64,000 nt of DNA. It comes from Rhodobacter huangdaonensis (GTDB lineage: Bacteria; Pseudomonadota; Alphaproteobacteria; Rhodobacterales; Rhodobacteraceae). Under the pieces are notes generated by a model. The model was not told the DNA's origin and did no database searches. It saw only the letters and a program-made list of their open reading frames with translations. The stretch's first letter is position 1, and each line of letters starts with the position of its first letter. Both the position numbers and the translations under genes were made by a program. The stretch is from contig NZ_SAVA01000001.1 of the NCBI RefSeq assembly GCF_004022465.1, forward strand, positions 558,001-622,000, in the 5' to 3' direction. This document shows, piece after piece, positions 29,192 to 37,526 of the stretch.

Positions 29192-30511
29192 TCAGCCGAG
29201 CCCGCCAAGCACCCGGTCGAGCCGCGCGACCAGCAGATCGGCCTGCTCGCGGGTGAAGATCAGCGGCGGGCGGATCTTCAGCACATTCGCGCCCTTGGCA
29301 CAGGCCGAGATCAGCACGCGCTCCTCGCGAAGCCCGTTGACGATCGCCGCCGTGCGCGCCGGGTCGGGGGTCTTCGCGGCGCGGTCCGAGATGATCTCGA
29401 CGCCGATGAAGAGCCCTGCCCCGCGCACGTCGCCGATGCAGGGATGGCGGTCGGCAAGCCCGCGCAGCCCGGCGCGCAGATGCGCGCCGACGTCGCGGGC
29501 ATGCGCAACGAGCCCCTCGCCCTCGATCACGTCCAGCACCGCAGTCGCCGCCGCAATCGCCACCGCATTGCCGCCGAAGGTGTTGAAATAGCGCGCCTTG
29601 CGGCCGAACTCGGCGACCACCTCGGGGCGCAGCGCAACCCCCGCGACCGGATAGCCGTTGCCCATCGGCTTGCCCATGGTGACGATGTCGGGGGTGACGC
29701 CGTGGCGCTGAAAGCCCCACATCGCGTCGCCGGTGCGGCCAAAGCCCGATTGCACCTCGTCAGCGATGTAAAGCCCGCCCGCGGCACGGACCGCCGCGAC
29801 CGCGCCCTGCAGGAAGCCCGCGGGCCCGTCGAACACCCCGTCCGAGGCGAAGATGCCGTCGCAGATGAAGAGCGCCGGGCGGATGCCATGGCGGATGAGA
29901 TCGGCGATCGCCGCCTCGACCGCGGCGGTGAAGGCGCCTGCCACATCCGCCTCGCGGTAGCTGTCGGGGGCGGGCACGGTGCGCACATGCACGCCCAGAT
30001 CGACCGCCGGGCCAAGCGAGGGCGAGAATTCCGCCACCGCCTGGGTGACGCCGTGATAGGCGGTCTCGGTGACGATGATGCCGGTGCCGCCGGTGAAGGC
30101 GCGCGCGATCCGCACGGCAAGGTCATTCGCCTCGGAGCCGGTGCAGGTGAACATCATCTGCCCGATCTCGGCCGGCAGCGTGGCGAGCAGCCGCTCGGCA
30201 TAATCGAGCACGCCCGCGTGCAGATAGCGGGTATGGGTCGCCAGCAGGCCCGCCTGCGCGGCGATCGCCGCCACCACCTTCGGGTGGCAATGCCCGACCG
30301 AGGTGACGTTGTTGTAGGCGTCGAGATAGGCCTCGCCCGCGGCGTCATAGAGCCACGCGCCCTCGCCCCGCACCAGATGCAGCGGCTTTTCGTAAAACAG
30401 CCGATAGGCGGGCCCGAGCAGCGCCTGCCGCCGCGCGATCAGCGCCGCGGTCTCGGCATCGAGGTCGGCCGCCCCCTCGACATAGGCGTTCACCATCGTC
30501 TCGCGCGTCAT
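29192..30511 (-). CDS. PLP-dependent phospho-lyase (class III aminotransferase fold; ETNPPL/PHYKPL-like)
   Basis: 439-aa class III PLP enzyme. PLP-site motifs are TCTGSEANDLAVRIAR (~130), the Asp-containing FICDGIFASDG and YIADEVQSGFGRTG, and the Schiff-base lysine in VTMGKPMGNGYPVAGV (~278). The TMGKPMGNG signature matches O-phosphoethanolamine and 5-phosphohydroxylysine phospho-lyases better than ordinary transaminases. These enzymes eliminate phosphate and ammonia from a phosphorylated amino alcohol, giving an aldehyde. Its start overlaps the end of the kinase gene by 4 nt, so kinase then lyase probably act in sequence. An ordinary transaminase role cannot be excluded. Confidence 0.82.
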   Translation of the reverse strand: MTRETMVNAYVEGAADLDAETAALIARRQALLGPAYRLFYEKPLHLVRGEGAWLYDAAGEAYLDAYNNVTSVGHCHPKVVAAIAAQAGLLATHTRYLHAGVLDYAERLLATLPAEIGQMMFTCTGSEANDLAVRIARAFTGGTGIIVTETAYHGVTQAVAEFSPSLGPAVDLGVHVRTVPAPDSYREADVAGAFTAAVEAAIADLIRHGIRPALFICDGIFASDGVFDGPAGFLQGAVAAVRAAGGLYIADEVQSGFGRTGDAMWGFQRHGVTPDIVTMGKPMGNGYPVAGVALRPEVVAEFGRKARYFNTFGGNAVAIAAATAVLDVIEGEGLVAHARDVGAHLRAGLRGLADRHPCIGDVRGAGLFIGVEIISDRAAKTPDPARTAAIVNGLREERVLISACAKGANVLKIRPPLIFTREQADLLVARLDRVLGGLG

Positions 30512-31575
30512 CGCACGCCCTCCTCAGCCGCGGCCCGCAGTGCCGCCGTGACATCCGCGCGCGGCAGGGCGGCAAATCCCGCCATCCCCGCCCGCGCGCC
30601 GCGGTTGTTTCGCAAGATATACTCGGCATTTTCCGGATAGCGCGCCGCGCGCCATTCGGTGATCGCGATCGAGGCGACCAGCCGCGCCACGATCAGGTCG
30701 CGCAGCAGCTCGATTTCCGCCGCATCAAGCGGCGTGACCGCGGCATAGGCCGCCACCATCCGCATGACCGGGGCAAGCGGATCGTCCTCGAGATGGGTGA
30801 GATAAGAGGCCGCCACCGCGACATCGATCGCCCGCGCCGTGCGCACCATGTCGCCGAAGTCGAGCACGCCCGCAATCCGCTCGGGCGCCTGCGGGTCGAT
30901 GACGAGGTTGTGGTGGTTGAGGTCATTGTGCACCACCTGCCAGCGCAGCGCGGGCAGGCGCGGCGCCACCGCGGCGGCGAAATGGTCGATCTCGGCCTGA
31001 AGCTGGTCGCGCAAGGCGCCCGCGGGCAGCGAGGCGAGCAGCGGCGTCAGCCGCGGCAGGTGGCGGATGTCCCACAGGATCTCGTGCCCCGCGGCGGGAT
31101 GGCGGAAGCCCGCCAGCCCCGCGCCCAGCTGCGCGGCAAGCGTGCCGATCTGCGCCGCCAGCGCCCCCGCCCCGCCCGTGCGCGCCACCGGCGTGCCCGG
31201 CACCCAGCTGAGCAGCCGCACCGTGCTGTCCCGCCCGTCGGCAAGGGCGAGCGGTGTCAGGAAATCGCCGCCGCGGGTCGCGACCATCCGCGGCACCGGC
31301 AGCGTCGGGGCGGTCCGTTCGAGCCAGCGCAGCGCCTCGACCTGAAACGCGGTGGTGGCGCGCGCCTCGGCCGGGTTCGCCACCTTCAGCACATAGCCCG
31401 GCCCGGCCTCGGTGGTGATACGGAAATTCGCGTCGCGCTCGCAGGCGAGGCTCTCGGCCCGGCCCTCGATCCCCCACAGATCGCGCAGCAGCGCCTCGGC
31501 CGCCGCGGTATCGACGGGCGGCGGCGGGCTGTCGAGGAGGACGGCGAAGATCGGGTCGGACAGCGCGCCACTCAT
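30508..31575 (-). CDS. aminoglycoside-phosphotransferase-fold kinase, hydroxylysine-kinase-like
   Basis: 355-aa small-molecule kinase of the APH/choline kinase fold. The catalytic loop is VVHNDLNHHNLVI (~229-241) and the metal-binding DFG-like segment is GVLDFGDMV (~253); both match human hydroxylysine kinase HYKK. The N-terminal lobe has YVLKVANP with the ATP-contacting lysine. Coupled to the phospho-lyase gene through a 4-nt overlap. In many bacteria these two activities are fused in one polypeptide. Likely substrates: hydroxylysine, ethanolamine or another amino alcohol. The start at 31575 (MSGALSD) is uncertain; an upstream in-frame ATG at 31644 has no better ribosome site. Confidence 0.8.
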   Translation of the reverse strand: MSGALSDPIFAVLLDSPPPPVDTAAAEALLRDLWGIEGRAESLACERDANFRITTEAGPGYVLKVANPAEARATTAFQVEALRWLERTAPTLPVPRMVATRGGDFLTPLALADGRDSTVRLLSWVPGTPVARTGGAGALAAQIGTLAAQLGAGLAGFRHPAAGHEILWDIRHLPRLTPLLASLPAGALRDQLQAEIDHFAAAVAPRLPALRWQVVHNDLNHHNLVIDPQAPERIAGVLDFGDMVRTARAIDVAVAASYLTHLEDDPLAPVMRMVAAYAAVTPLDAAEIELLRDLIVARLVASIAITEWRAARYPENAEYILRNNRGARAGMAGFAALPRADVTAALRAAAEEGVR

Positions 31576-31701
31576 CGGCACGCCCGGAAACGGGGCGCAC
31601 AGGCCGGTCGCAAGGGGGAATGGGTCATCGCAGCGCCTCCGCATCGGCGGCCCCCCGCGCGGCGGGGCGCCCTTCGTCCGGCGCCGATTAGTTCACCAAG
31701 C

Positions 31702-31727
31702 GCCCCGGCGCGTCAATGCACCGGGGC
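31702..31727. terminator. GC stem-loop between kinase and pirin genes
   Basis: GCCCCGG (31702-31708) and CCGGGGC (31721-31727) form a 7-bp stem with a 12-nt loop, 22 nt beyond the pirin stop on the minus strand. There is no T run, so it is only a weak candidate for the pirin terminator. Confidence 0.35.
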
Positions 31728-31749
31728 AGCCGTTCGGGGCAGCTGTCGC

Positions 31750-32682
31750 TCAGGGCAGCGGGATGAACTCGTCGTGGTCGGTGGCGGGCAGGTCGAACAG
31801 CCCCTGCCCCCAATGCGCGGCGCGCCACTCTTCCTTCGCATGCTCGATCCGCTCGCGGCTCGAGGCGACGAAGTTCCACCAGATATGGCGCGGCCCGTTC
31901 AGCGTGGCGCCGCCAAGCGCCATGATCCGCGCGCCGCGCTCGCCCGCCTCGACGGTGATCCGGTCGCCCGGCCGGAACACCATCATCCGCCCCGCCTCGA
32001 AGCGCTGGCCGGCAACGCGGATCGCGCCCTCGGTGACATAGATGCCGCGGTCCTCGTGATCGTCGGGCAGCGGGAAGCGCGCGCCGGGGGCCAGCGTCAC
32101 GTCAAGGTAGAAGGTTTCGGAAAACATCGTCGCCGGTGCCGCCTCGCCATAGGCGGTGCCGAGGATCAGCCGGGCGCTGACCCCGCCATCCTCGAAGAGC
32201 GGCAGCGCGCCCTTGCCGTGATGCTCGAACACCGGGGCCATGTCCTCGCGGTCCTCGGGCAGCGCGATCCAGGTCTGGATGCCGTAAAGGCTGTGCGGCC
32301 CGTGCTTGCCGGCCTCGCTGGTGCGCTCGGAATGAGTCACCCCCTTGCCCGCGACCATCCAGTTCACCTCGCCCGGCACGATCACCTGATCGGCGCCGGT
32401 GCTGTCGCGGTGATGGAAGTCGCCGCGGTAGAGATAGGTCACCGTGCCTAGCCCGATATGCGGGTGCGGCCGGATGTCGATGCCCTTGCCGGTGAGGAAC
32501 TCGGCCGGACCGATATGGTCGAAGAAGATGAAGGGCCCGACCATCTGGCGCTGCACCGAGGGCAGCGCACGCTGCACCTCGAAGCCGCCCAGATCGCGGG
32601 CGCGGGGGATGATCAGGGTCTCGATCGCCTCGGGGCCGACGGCGTCGGGGTCGCCCGGGGCAAGGGCGGGGTTCCAGCTCAT
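31750..32682 (-). CDS. pirin-family protein (quercetinase-type bicupin)
   Basis: 310-aa bicupin. The N-terminal cupin has the metal ligands in RPHPHIGLGTVTYLYRG (His, His) and ERTSE...HSLYGIQTW; the C-terminal pirin domain follows, with RGIYVTEGAIRVAGQ. Bacterial pirins are redox-linked; some (YhhW-type) oxygenate quercetin, others act as regulators or blunt electrophile stress. The ATG at 32682 lies 7 nt after AGGAG. It diverges from the VOC-hydrolase fusion across 163 bp holding a LysR-type operator, pointing to shared control with that gene. Confidence 0.9.
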   Translation of the reverse strand: MSWNPALAPGDPDAVGPEAIETLIIPRARDLGGFEVQRALPSVQRQMVGPFIFFDHIGPAEFLTGKGIDIRPHPHIGLGTVTYLYRGDFHHRDSTGADQVIVPGEVNWMVAGKGVTHSERTSEAGKHGPHSLYGIQTWIALPEDREDMAPVFEHHGKGALPLFEDGGVSARLILGTAYGEAAPATMFSETFYLDVTLAPGARFPLPDDHEDRGIYVTEGAIRVAGQRFEAGRMMVFRPGDRITVEAGERGARIMALGGATLNGPRHIWWNFVASSRERIEHAKEEWRAAHWGQGLFDLPATDHDEFIPLP

Positions 32683-32747
32683 GGCGTGCTCCTGTCGTTG
32701 ATGGACTCTGAAATAGCACGAAATCCGGAAACAGGTGAGGCGCAATG

Positions 32748-32766
32748 CGTTCGCATTTCGAGAACG
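32748..32766. promoter_or_regulatory. LysR-type operator, copy 1 (pirin / fusion-gene divergent promoter)
   Basis: CGTTC-N9-GAACG, extended by one pair (GCGTTC...GAACGC). It fits the LysR T-N11-A rule (TTC-N9-GAA). The same 19-bp pattern occurs at 34705-34723, 27 nt before the LysR gene of this cluster. An overlapping palindrome AATGCG-TT-CGCATT spans 32744-32757. Confidence 0.6.
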
Positions 32767-32845
32767 CCGGGTTCGGCGCACCGCCGCTTCGCCGGGAGGC
32801 CACGGCGCCCTATCTTCTGCGCAACCCTCCTTCAGGAGAAATCCC

Positions 32846-34378
32846 ATGACCACCGGACTGCATCACGTCACCGCCCTCACCCGCCGCGTTCAGGCGAATG
32901 TCGACTTCTACGCGGGCTTCCTCGGCCTGCGGCTGGTCAAGCGCACCGGCGGTTTCGAGGACGCAAACCAGCTCCACCTGTTCTACGGCGATGCCATGGG
33001 CGCGCCCGGCTCGCTCGTCACCTTCCTGGTGTGGGAGGATGGCGGGCCGGGCCGCGCGGGCCATGGCGCGCCGGGCGAGATCGCGCTCGCCGTCCCCGCC
33101 GACAGCATCGGCCTGTGGCTGACCCGGGCGCTCGCCGCGCATGTGCCGGTCGAGGGCCCCGCGCGCGAATTCGGCGAGACGGTGCTGCGGCTGAAGGACC
33201 CCGACGGCATCATCGTGAAGCTGGTCGGAACCGATCTGCCCGCCACCGCGCCGCTCGGCCCGGTCGAGGCGCCGCGCCGGCTGCGTGCGGTCACCCTCTT
33301 CACCGAGCGCCCGGACGAGACCGCGGCCTTCGTCGCCCGCTTCGGCTATCGCGAGGCGGCGCGCGAGGGCGCGGTGCGGCGGCTGGTGTCGGACACCGAC
33401 GCGCTCGATATCCGCGACGCGACCGGCTTTTGGGAGGCGGCGGCGGGCACCGGCGGCATCGACCATGTCGCCTTCCGCGCCCCCGATGTGGCGGCGGTCG
33501 CGGCAATGGAGGCGGCGCTGGCTCCGGCCGAACCCACCGCGCTGCACGACCGGACCTATTTCACCTCGCTCTATGTGCGCGAGCCGGGTGGCAGCCTGCT
33601 CGAATACGCGACGGACGGGCCCGGCTTTGCGGTGGACGAGGCGCCCGGGCATCTGGGCGAGACGCTCTTCGTGCCGGTCGACGACCCGCGCCGCGCCGCC
33701 GATCTGCGGGTGATGCTGCCGCAATTTGCCCTGCCGGGCGCGCCGCGCCTGCCGCAGCGCGAGCTGCCCTTCGTGCACCGGATCTTCACCCCCGAAGACC
33801 CGGACGGCACGACGCTCGTGCTGCTGCACGGCTCGGGCGGGAACGAGGCCGACCTGCTGCCCTTCGCGCATCGGGTGAACCCGCGCGCGACGCTGATCGC
33901 CCTGCGCGGCCGCGCGGTCGAGGAGGGCACGCCGCGCTGGTTCCGCCGCGACGGGCTGATGCGCTTCGATCAGGACGACATCCGCGCCGAGGCCGAAGCC
34001 TTCGACGCCTTCCTGAGCGAGGCGCGCCGCGCCTATGGGCTCGACCCGGACGGGCTGAGCGTGATCGGCTATTCGAACGGGGCGGCGTTCCTCGGCGCGG
34101 TGCTGCAGCTTTACCCCGGCGCGGTGCGGCGGGCTGTGCTGCTGCGCCCGGCGGCGGCGCTGGAAAACCCGCCCGCCGCCGATCTCGCCGGCACCCGGGT
34201 GCTGGCGCTGACCGGGGCGCGCGACTTCTTCCGCGCCGAGGCGCCGAAGCTTACCGCGGCGCTGACCGCGGCCGGGGCCGGGGTCAGTGCAAGGACGCTC
34301 GACGCCGGGCATGAGATCACCACGGCCGACGAGGCCGCGGTGCGGGACTGGATCACAGGAGAAGAGACCCATGGCTGA
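32846..34378 (+). CDS. ring-cleaving dioxygenase (MhqO-like) fused to phospholipase/carboxylesterase (MhqD-like)
   Basis: 510-aa fusion. Residues ~1-300 are two VOC modules with the metal-binding positions in LHHVTALTRR, IDHVAFRAPD and REPGGSLLEYAT, as in MhqO-type hydroquinone dioxygenases. Residues ~315-508 are an alpha/beta hydrolase of the carboxylesterase/phospholipase group, with oxyanion motif LVLLHGSGGNEADLL, nucleophile elbow GYSNG (Ser) and triad Asp/His in TGARDFF and DAGHEI. In Bacillus these two functions are separate genes of the mhqNOD operon, which protects against quinones. RBS AGGAG fixes ATG 32846. Overlaps the GNAT gene by 8 nt. A quinone detoxification role is inferred from family and from the pirin neighbour. 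Confidence 0.85.
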   Translation: MTTGLHHVTALTRRVQANVDFYAGFLGLRLVKRTGGFEDANQLHLFYGDAMGAPGSLVTFLVWEDGGPGRAGHGAPGEIALAVPADSIGLWLTRALAAHVPVEGPAREFGETVLRLKDPDGIIVKLVGTDLPATAPLGPVEAPRRLRAVTLFTERPDETAAFVARFGYREAAREGAVRRLVSDTDALDIRDATGFWEAAAGTGGIDHVAFRAPDVAAVAAMEAALAPAEPTALHDRTYFTSLYVREPGGSLLEYATDGPGFAVDEAPGHLGETLFVPVDDPRRAADLRVMLPQFALPGAPRLPQRELPFVHRIFTPEDPDGTTLVLLHGSGGNEADLLPFAHRVNPRATLIALRGRAVEEGTPRWFRRDGLMRFDQDDIRAEAEAFDAFLSEARRAYGLDPDGLSVIGYSNGAAFLGAVLQLYPGAVRRAVLLRPAAALENPPAADLAGTRVLALTGARDFFRAEAPKLTAALTAAGAGVSARTLDAGHEITTADEAAVRDWITGEETHG

Positions 34379-34700
34379 CATCACCCTCACCCGCGAATGG
34401 CCCGACGACCTGCACGGGCGCTATGTCGCCCGCATCGCCGGCATCGACGCCGAGGCGGAACTGACCTTCACCCGGCGCGGCCCGGCGCTCCTCAGTGCCG
34501 ATCACACCGGCGCGCCCGATGCCCTGCGCGGCACCGGCGTCGCCGCGGCGCTGGTCGAACGGCTGGTGGCCGATGCCCGCGCCGAGGGGGTGAAGATCAT
34601 CCCGCTCTGCCCCTATGTCCAGCTTCTCTACACCCGGAACCCGGACTGGGCCGATGTCTTCACCACCGCCCCGGGCGAGAAACCGAAACTGCCGCTTTAA
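34371..34700 (+). CDS. small GNAT-like N-acetyltransferase
   Basis: 109-aa protein of the short GNAT (YjdJ/acetyltransf_CG) type: a beta-rich N-terminus, the acetyl-CoA pyrophosphate-binding turn in ADHTGAPDALRGTGVAAALV (~43-62) and VKIIPLCPYVQLLYTRNPDW. The acceptor is unknown. Overlaps the fusion gene by 8 nt with GGAGAAGAG upstream, so it belongs to the same operon and perhaps to electrophile/amine detoxification. Confidence 0.8.
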   Translation: MADITLTREWPDDLHGRYVARIAGIDAEAELTFTRRGPALLSADHTGAPDALRGTGVAAALVERLVADARAEGVKIIPLCPYVQLLYTRNPDWADVFTTAPGEKPKLPL

Positions 34701-34704
34701 GCCA

Positions 34705-34723
34705 CGTTCGGGATTTGCGAACG
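34705..34723. promoter_or_regulatory. LysR-type operator, copy 2 (before LysR gene)
   Basis: CGTTC-N9-GAACG, ending 26 nt before the LysR ATG. It has the same arms and spacing as copy 1 at 32748-32766, implying autoregulation and control of the divergent pirin/fusion promoter by one regulator. Confidence 0.6.
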
Positions 34724-34749
34724 GCACGGCGGGCGGATATCCTGCCCGC

Positions 34750-35646
34750 ATGACCTGGACGCTCGCGGATATCGAGACCTTCCTTGCGGTGATGGAGACC
34801 GGCAGCGTCTCGGCCGCGGGCGCGCGGCTGCGACTGTCGAAATCGGTGGTCAGCAAGCGCATCGCCGAGTTCGAGGCGGCGCTTGGCACCGCGCTGTTCC
34901 TGCGCAGCGCCGGGCGGATCAGCGCGACCGATGCGGCGCAGGAGCTGGCCGAACGCCTGCGCCCGGCACTCGCCACGCTCGTTGCCGCGACCGAAAGTGC
35001 CGCCAGCGGCGCGCTGCGCGGCCGGCTTGCCATCGCCGCGCCGATGAGCTTCGGCATCCGCCATCTCGGCCCGGTGGTGGCGGGGTTTGCCCGCGCCCAT
35101 CCGGGGCTCGAGATCGTGCTGAACTACGACGATCAGCACATCGACCTGGCACGGGCGGGCTTCGACGTGGCGCTGCGCATCGGCCGGCTGCGCGACAGCA
35201 CGCTGATGGCGCGCCGGCTGTGCGAGGACCCGCGCGCGATCGTCGCGAGCCCCGATTACCTCGCCCGCATGGGCACCCCCGCCACGGCCGCGGATCTGTC
35301 TGCGCACGAGGCGATCGGCTATCTCAACACCCGCCCGGGCGAGGCCTGGGAGCTCGGCCCCGGCGTGCCGCCGCCCCGCCCCGCCCGTGTCGCCGCGAAC
35401 AACGGCGAGGCGATGCGCGACATGGCGATTGCCGGGCTGGGCCTTGCGCTGCTGCCCTCGTTCATCGTGCATGACGCGCTGGCCGACGGGCGGCTCGTTG
35501 CGGTGCTGCCGGGCCTTGCCCCGCCGCCCCTGCCGATCAGCGCGGTCTGGCCGCCGATCCGGCCGATGCCGCGCAAGCTGCGGCTTTTCGTCGACCATCT
35601 CGTCGCCACCATCGGCGAGCACCCGCCCTGGCTGCCGCGCGGCTGA
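34750..35646 (+). CDS. LysR-family transcriptional regulator
   Basis: 298-aa LysR regulator of the subgroup related to DsdC/PtxR-like short proteins: helix-turn-helix in LADIETFLAVMETGSVSAAG and ARLRLSKSVVSKRIAEFEAA, effector domain from ~88 (GRLAIAAPMSFGIRHLGPVV). Unusually, the recognition helix reads LSKSVVSKRI where most relatives have LSQSAVSRQI. The ATG at 34750 follows the GNAT stop by 49 nt, a gap holding its putative operator. It probably controls the pirin and MhqO-MhqD genes. Confidence 0.87.
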   Translation: MTWTLADIETFLAVMETGSVSAAGARLRLSKSVVSKRIAEFEAALGTALFLRSAGRISATDAAQELAERLRPALATLVAATESAASGALRGRLAIAAPMSFGIRHLGPVVAGFARAHPGLEIVLNYDDQHIDLARAGFDVALRIGRLRDSTLMARRLCEDPRAIVASPDYLARMGTPATAADLSAHEAIGYLNTRPGEAWELGPGVPPPRPARVAANNGEAMRDMAIAGLGLALLPSFIVHDALADGRLVAVLPGLAPPPLPISAVWPPIRPMPRKLRLFVDHLVATIGEHPPWLPRG

Positions 35647-35658
35647 GCCCGCGCGGGC

Positions 35659-35698
35659 CTGTTACGCAAGTTTCGCACGGCGGTCGCCGGAACGTCAC
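35659..35698 (+). promoter_or_regulatory. possible Pho-box array
   Basis: Four 7-mers at 11-bp spacing (7+4): CTGTTAC, GTTTCGC, CGGTCGC, ACGTCAC, compared with the PhoB repeat CTGTCAC (6, 4, 5 and 5 of 7 matches). It ends 96 nt upstream of the binding-protein gene of an operon that ends in a glycerophosphodiesterase. The inner repeats are weak, so this is tentative. Confidence 0.3.
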
Positions 35699-35794
35699 CT
35701 GAACCTGCTCAATGACCGGCAGTCCCGCCGCTCCACCGCGGCGGTCCCTGTTCCCGGGGCCCGGCCCCGCCTTGTGCCATTTCAGGAGACACCG

Positions 35795-37432
35795 ATGATC
35801 CGCTTGAACCGCCGCCATGCCCTCGGACTGCTGGGCGCCACCACCGGCAGCCTGCTGCTGCCCGGCTATCTGCGCGCGCAGGGCGCCCGCCGCTCGATCA
35901 CCGTCGCGGTGCAGAAGATCACCAACAACAACACGCTCGACATCTGGAACGAGCAGTCGAACGTCGGCGAGCGGGTGTTCTTCCCGAACCTCTGGGAAGG
36001 GCTGATCCTGCGCAACTGGATGGGCGATCAGGGCCCGGTGCCGGGTCTGGCGACCTCGTGGTCGCGGATCGACGACAAGACGATCGAGCTGAAGCTGCGC
36101 GAGGGCGTCAAGTTCCACAACGGCGACGAGATGACCGCCGAGGACGTCGCCTTCTCGTTCTCGCCCGAGCGCGTCTTCGGCGACACCCAGCCGGTCGGCG
36201 GCAGCACGATCTTCGCCGAGAACTACACCCCGGCGACGGCGAAGGACCTGCCCGCCAGCGTGCCGGGCATCGGCCGCCGCCTGTGGCCGGCGCTGCAGGG
36301 CGTCGAGATCGTCGACAAATACACCGTGCGCTTCCACAACGCGACGCCCGACGTGACGCTCGAGGGCCGGCTCTATGCCTTCGGCAGCCAGATCGCCAAC
36401 CGCCGCGCCTGGGACGAGGCGGCCAGCTATGCCGAATGGGCGGCGAAACCCGTCACCACCGGCCCCTACATGGTCGCCGAGTTCAAGCCCGACGTGTCGC
36501 TGACCCTCGTCGCCTTCGACGACTACTGGGGCGGCCAGCCGCCGCTCGAGAAGATCACCTTCGTCGAGGTGCCGGAAGTGTCGAGCCGGGTGAACGGCCT
36601 GCTGTCGGGCGAATACGACTTCGCCTGCGACCTGCCGCCCGACCAGATCGGCGCGGTCACCGGCACCCCGGGCTTCGAGGTGCAGAGCTCGACCATCTGG
36701 AACCACCGGATCTCGGTCTTCAACACGCAAAACGAGGTTCTGGCCGATCCGCGTGTGCGCCGCGCGATGACCCATGCGATCGACCGCCAGGCGATCGTCG
36801 AGGCGCTCTGGGCCGGGCAGACGGTGGTGCCGGCGGGCCTGCAGTTCGACAGCTTCCGCAGCTCGGACATGTTCATCGAGGGCTGGGCCGCGCCCGAGTA
36901 TAACCCCGAACTCGCCCGCGACCTGCTGAAGCAGGCCAATTACAAGGGCGACGCGGTGCCCTACCGGCTCCTCAACAACTACTACACCAACCAGACGCCG
37001 ACGGCGCAGATCATGGTCGAGATGTGGCGTCAGGTCGGCATGAACGTCGAGATCGAGATGAAGGAGAACTGGGCGCAGATCCATGACCCCGCCGGGATCA
37101 AGGGCGTGCGCGACTGGTCGGCCTCGAACCTGATCAACGACCCGATCACCCCGCTCGTGGTGCAGTTCGGCCCGAACGGCGAGGCCCAGCAGAAGAAGGA
37201 CTGGACCAACGCCGAGATGAACCAGCTCTCGGTGGTGATGGAGACCTCGACCGATCACCCCACCCGCAAGAAGGCGATCGCGCGGATGCTGGAGATCGCC
37301 GAGCGCGAGGACCCGGCCTATCAGGTGCTGCACCAGAACGCGGTCTTCACCGGCATGCGCTCGGACCTGCACTGGAAGGCGGCGCCGGCCTTCGCGATGG
37401 ACTTCCGCGCCTCGAACTGGGCCGCGGGCTGA
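35795..37432 (+). CDS. ABC transporter substrate-binding protein, peptide/nickel/opine class (SBP_5)
   Basis: 545-aa periplasmic receptor of the DppA/OppA/AccA family. The N-terminus carries a twin-arginine-type signal (LNRRHALGLLGATTGSLLL), suggesting Tat export and folding before translocation. Family segments include EGVKFHNGDEMTAEDVAFSF and DPRVRRAMTHAIDRQAIVEA. GGAGACACCG precedes ATG 35795. It is first in a seven-part unit (receptor, two ATPases, two permeases, glycerophosphodiesterase). The gene content equals that of the agrocinopine acc operon of Ti plasmids, so the ligand may be a phosphodiester rather than a peptide. This is inference. Confidence 0.88.
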   Translation: MIRLNRRHALGLLGATTGSLLLPGYLRAQGARRSITVAVQKITNNNTLDIWNEQSNVGERVFFPNLWEGLILRNWMGDQGPVPGLATSWSRIDDKTIELKLREGVKFHNGDEMTAEDVAFSFSPERVFGDTQPVGGSTIFAENYTPATAKDLPASVPGIGRRLWPALQGVEIVDKYTVRFHNATPDVTLEGRLYAFGSQIANRRAWDEAASYAEWAAKPVTTGPYMVAEFKPDVSLTLVAFDDYWGGQPPLEKITFVEVPEVSSRVNGLLSGEYDFACDLPPDQIGAVTGTPGFEVQSSTIWNHRISVFNTQNEVLADPRVRRAMTHAIDRQAIVEALWAGQTVVPAGLQFDSFRSSDMFIEGWAAPEYNPELARDLLKQANYKGDAVPYRLLNNYYTNQTPTAQIMVEMWRQVGMNVEIEMKENWAQIHDPAGIKGVRDWSASNLINDPITPLVVQFGPNGEAQQKKDWTNAEMNQLSVVMETSTDHPTRKKAIARMLEIAEREDPAYQVLHQNAVFTGMRSDLHWKAAPAFAMDFRASNWAAG

Positions 37433-37450
37433 CCCCCTGCCCCGGCCATT

Positions 37451-37477
37451 CCCCGGCGGGCCGCGTGCCCGCCGGGG
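37451..37477 (+). terminator. intra-operon stem-loop after SBP gene
   Basis: CCCCGGCGGG (37451-37460) and CCCGCCGGGG (37468-37477) form a 10-bp GC stem with a 7-nt loop, followed by only CTTT. It lies between the binding-protein and ATPase genes and is probably a stabilising or attenuating hairpin. Confidence 0.55.
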
Positions 37478-37526
37478 CTTTGCATTCCGGCCCCGGCCGG
37501 AAGACCGCGCCTTTCGGAAGGACCTC

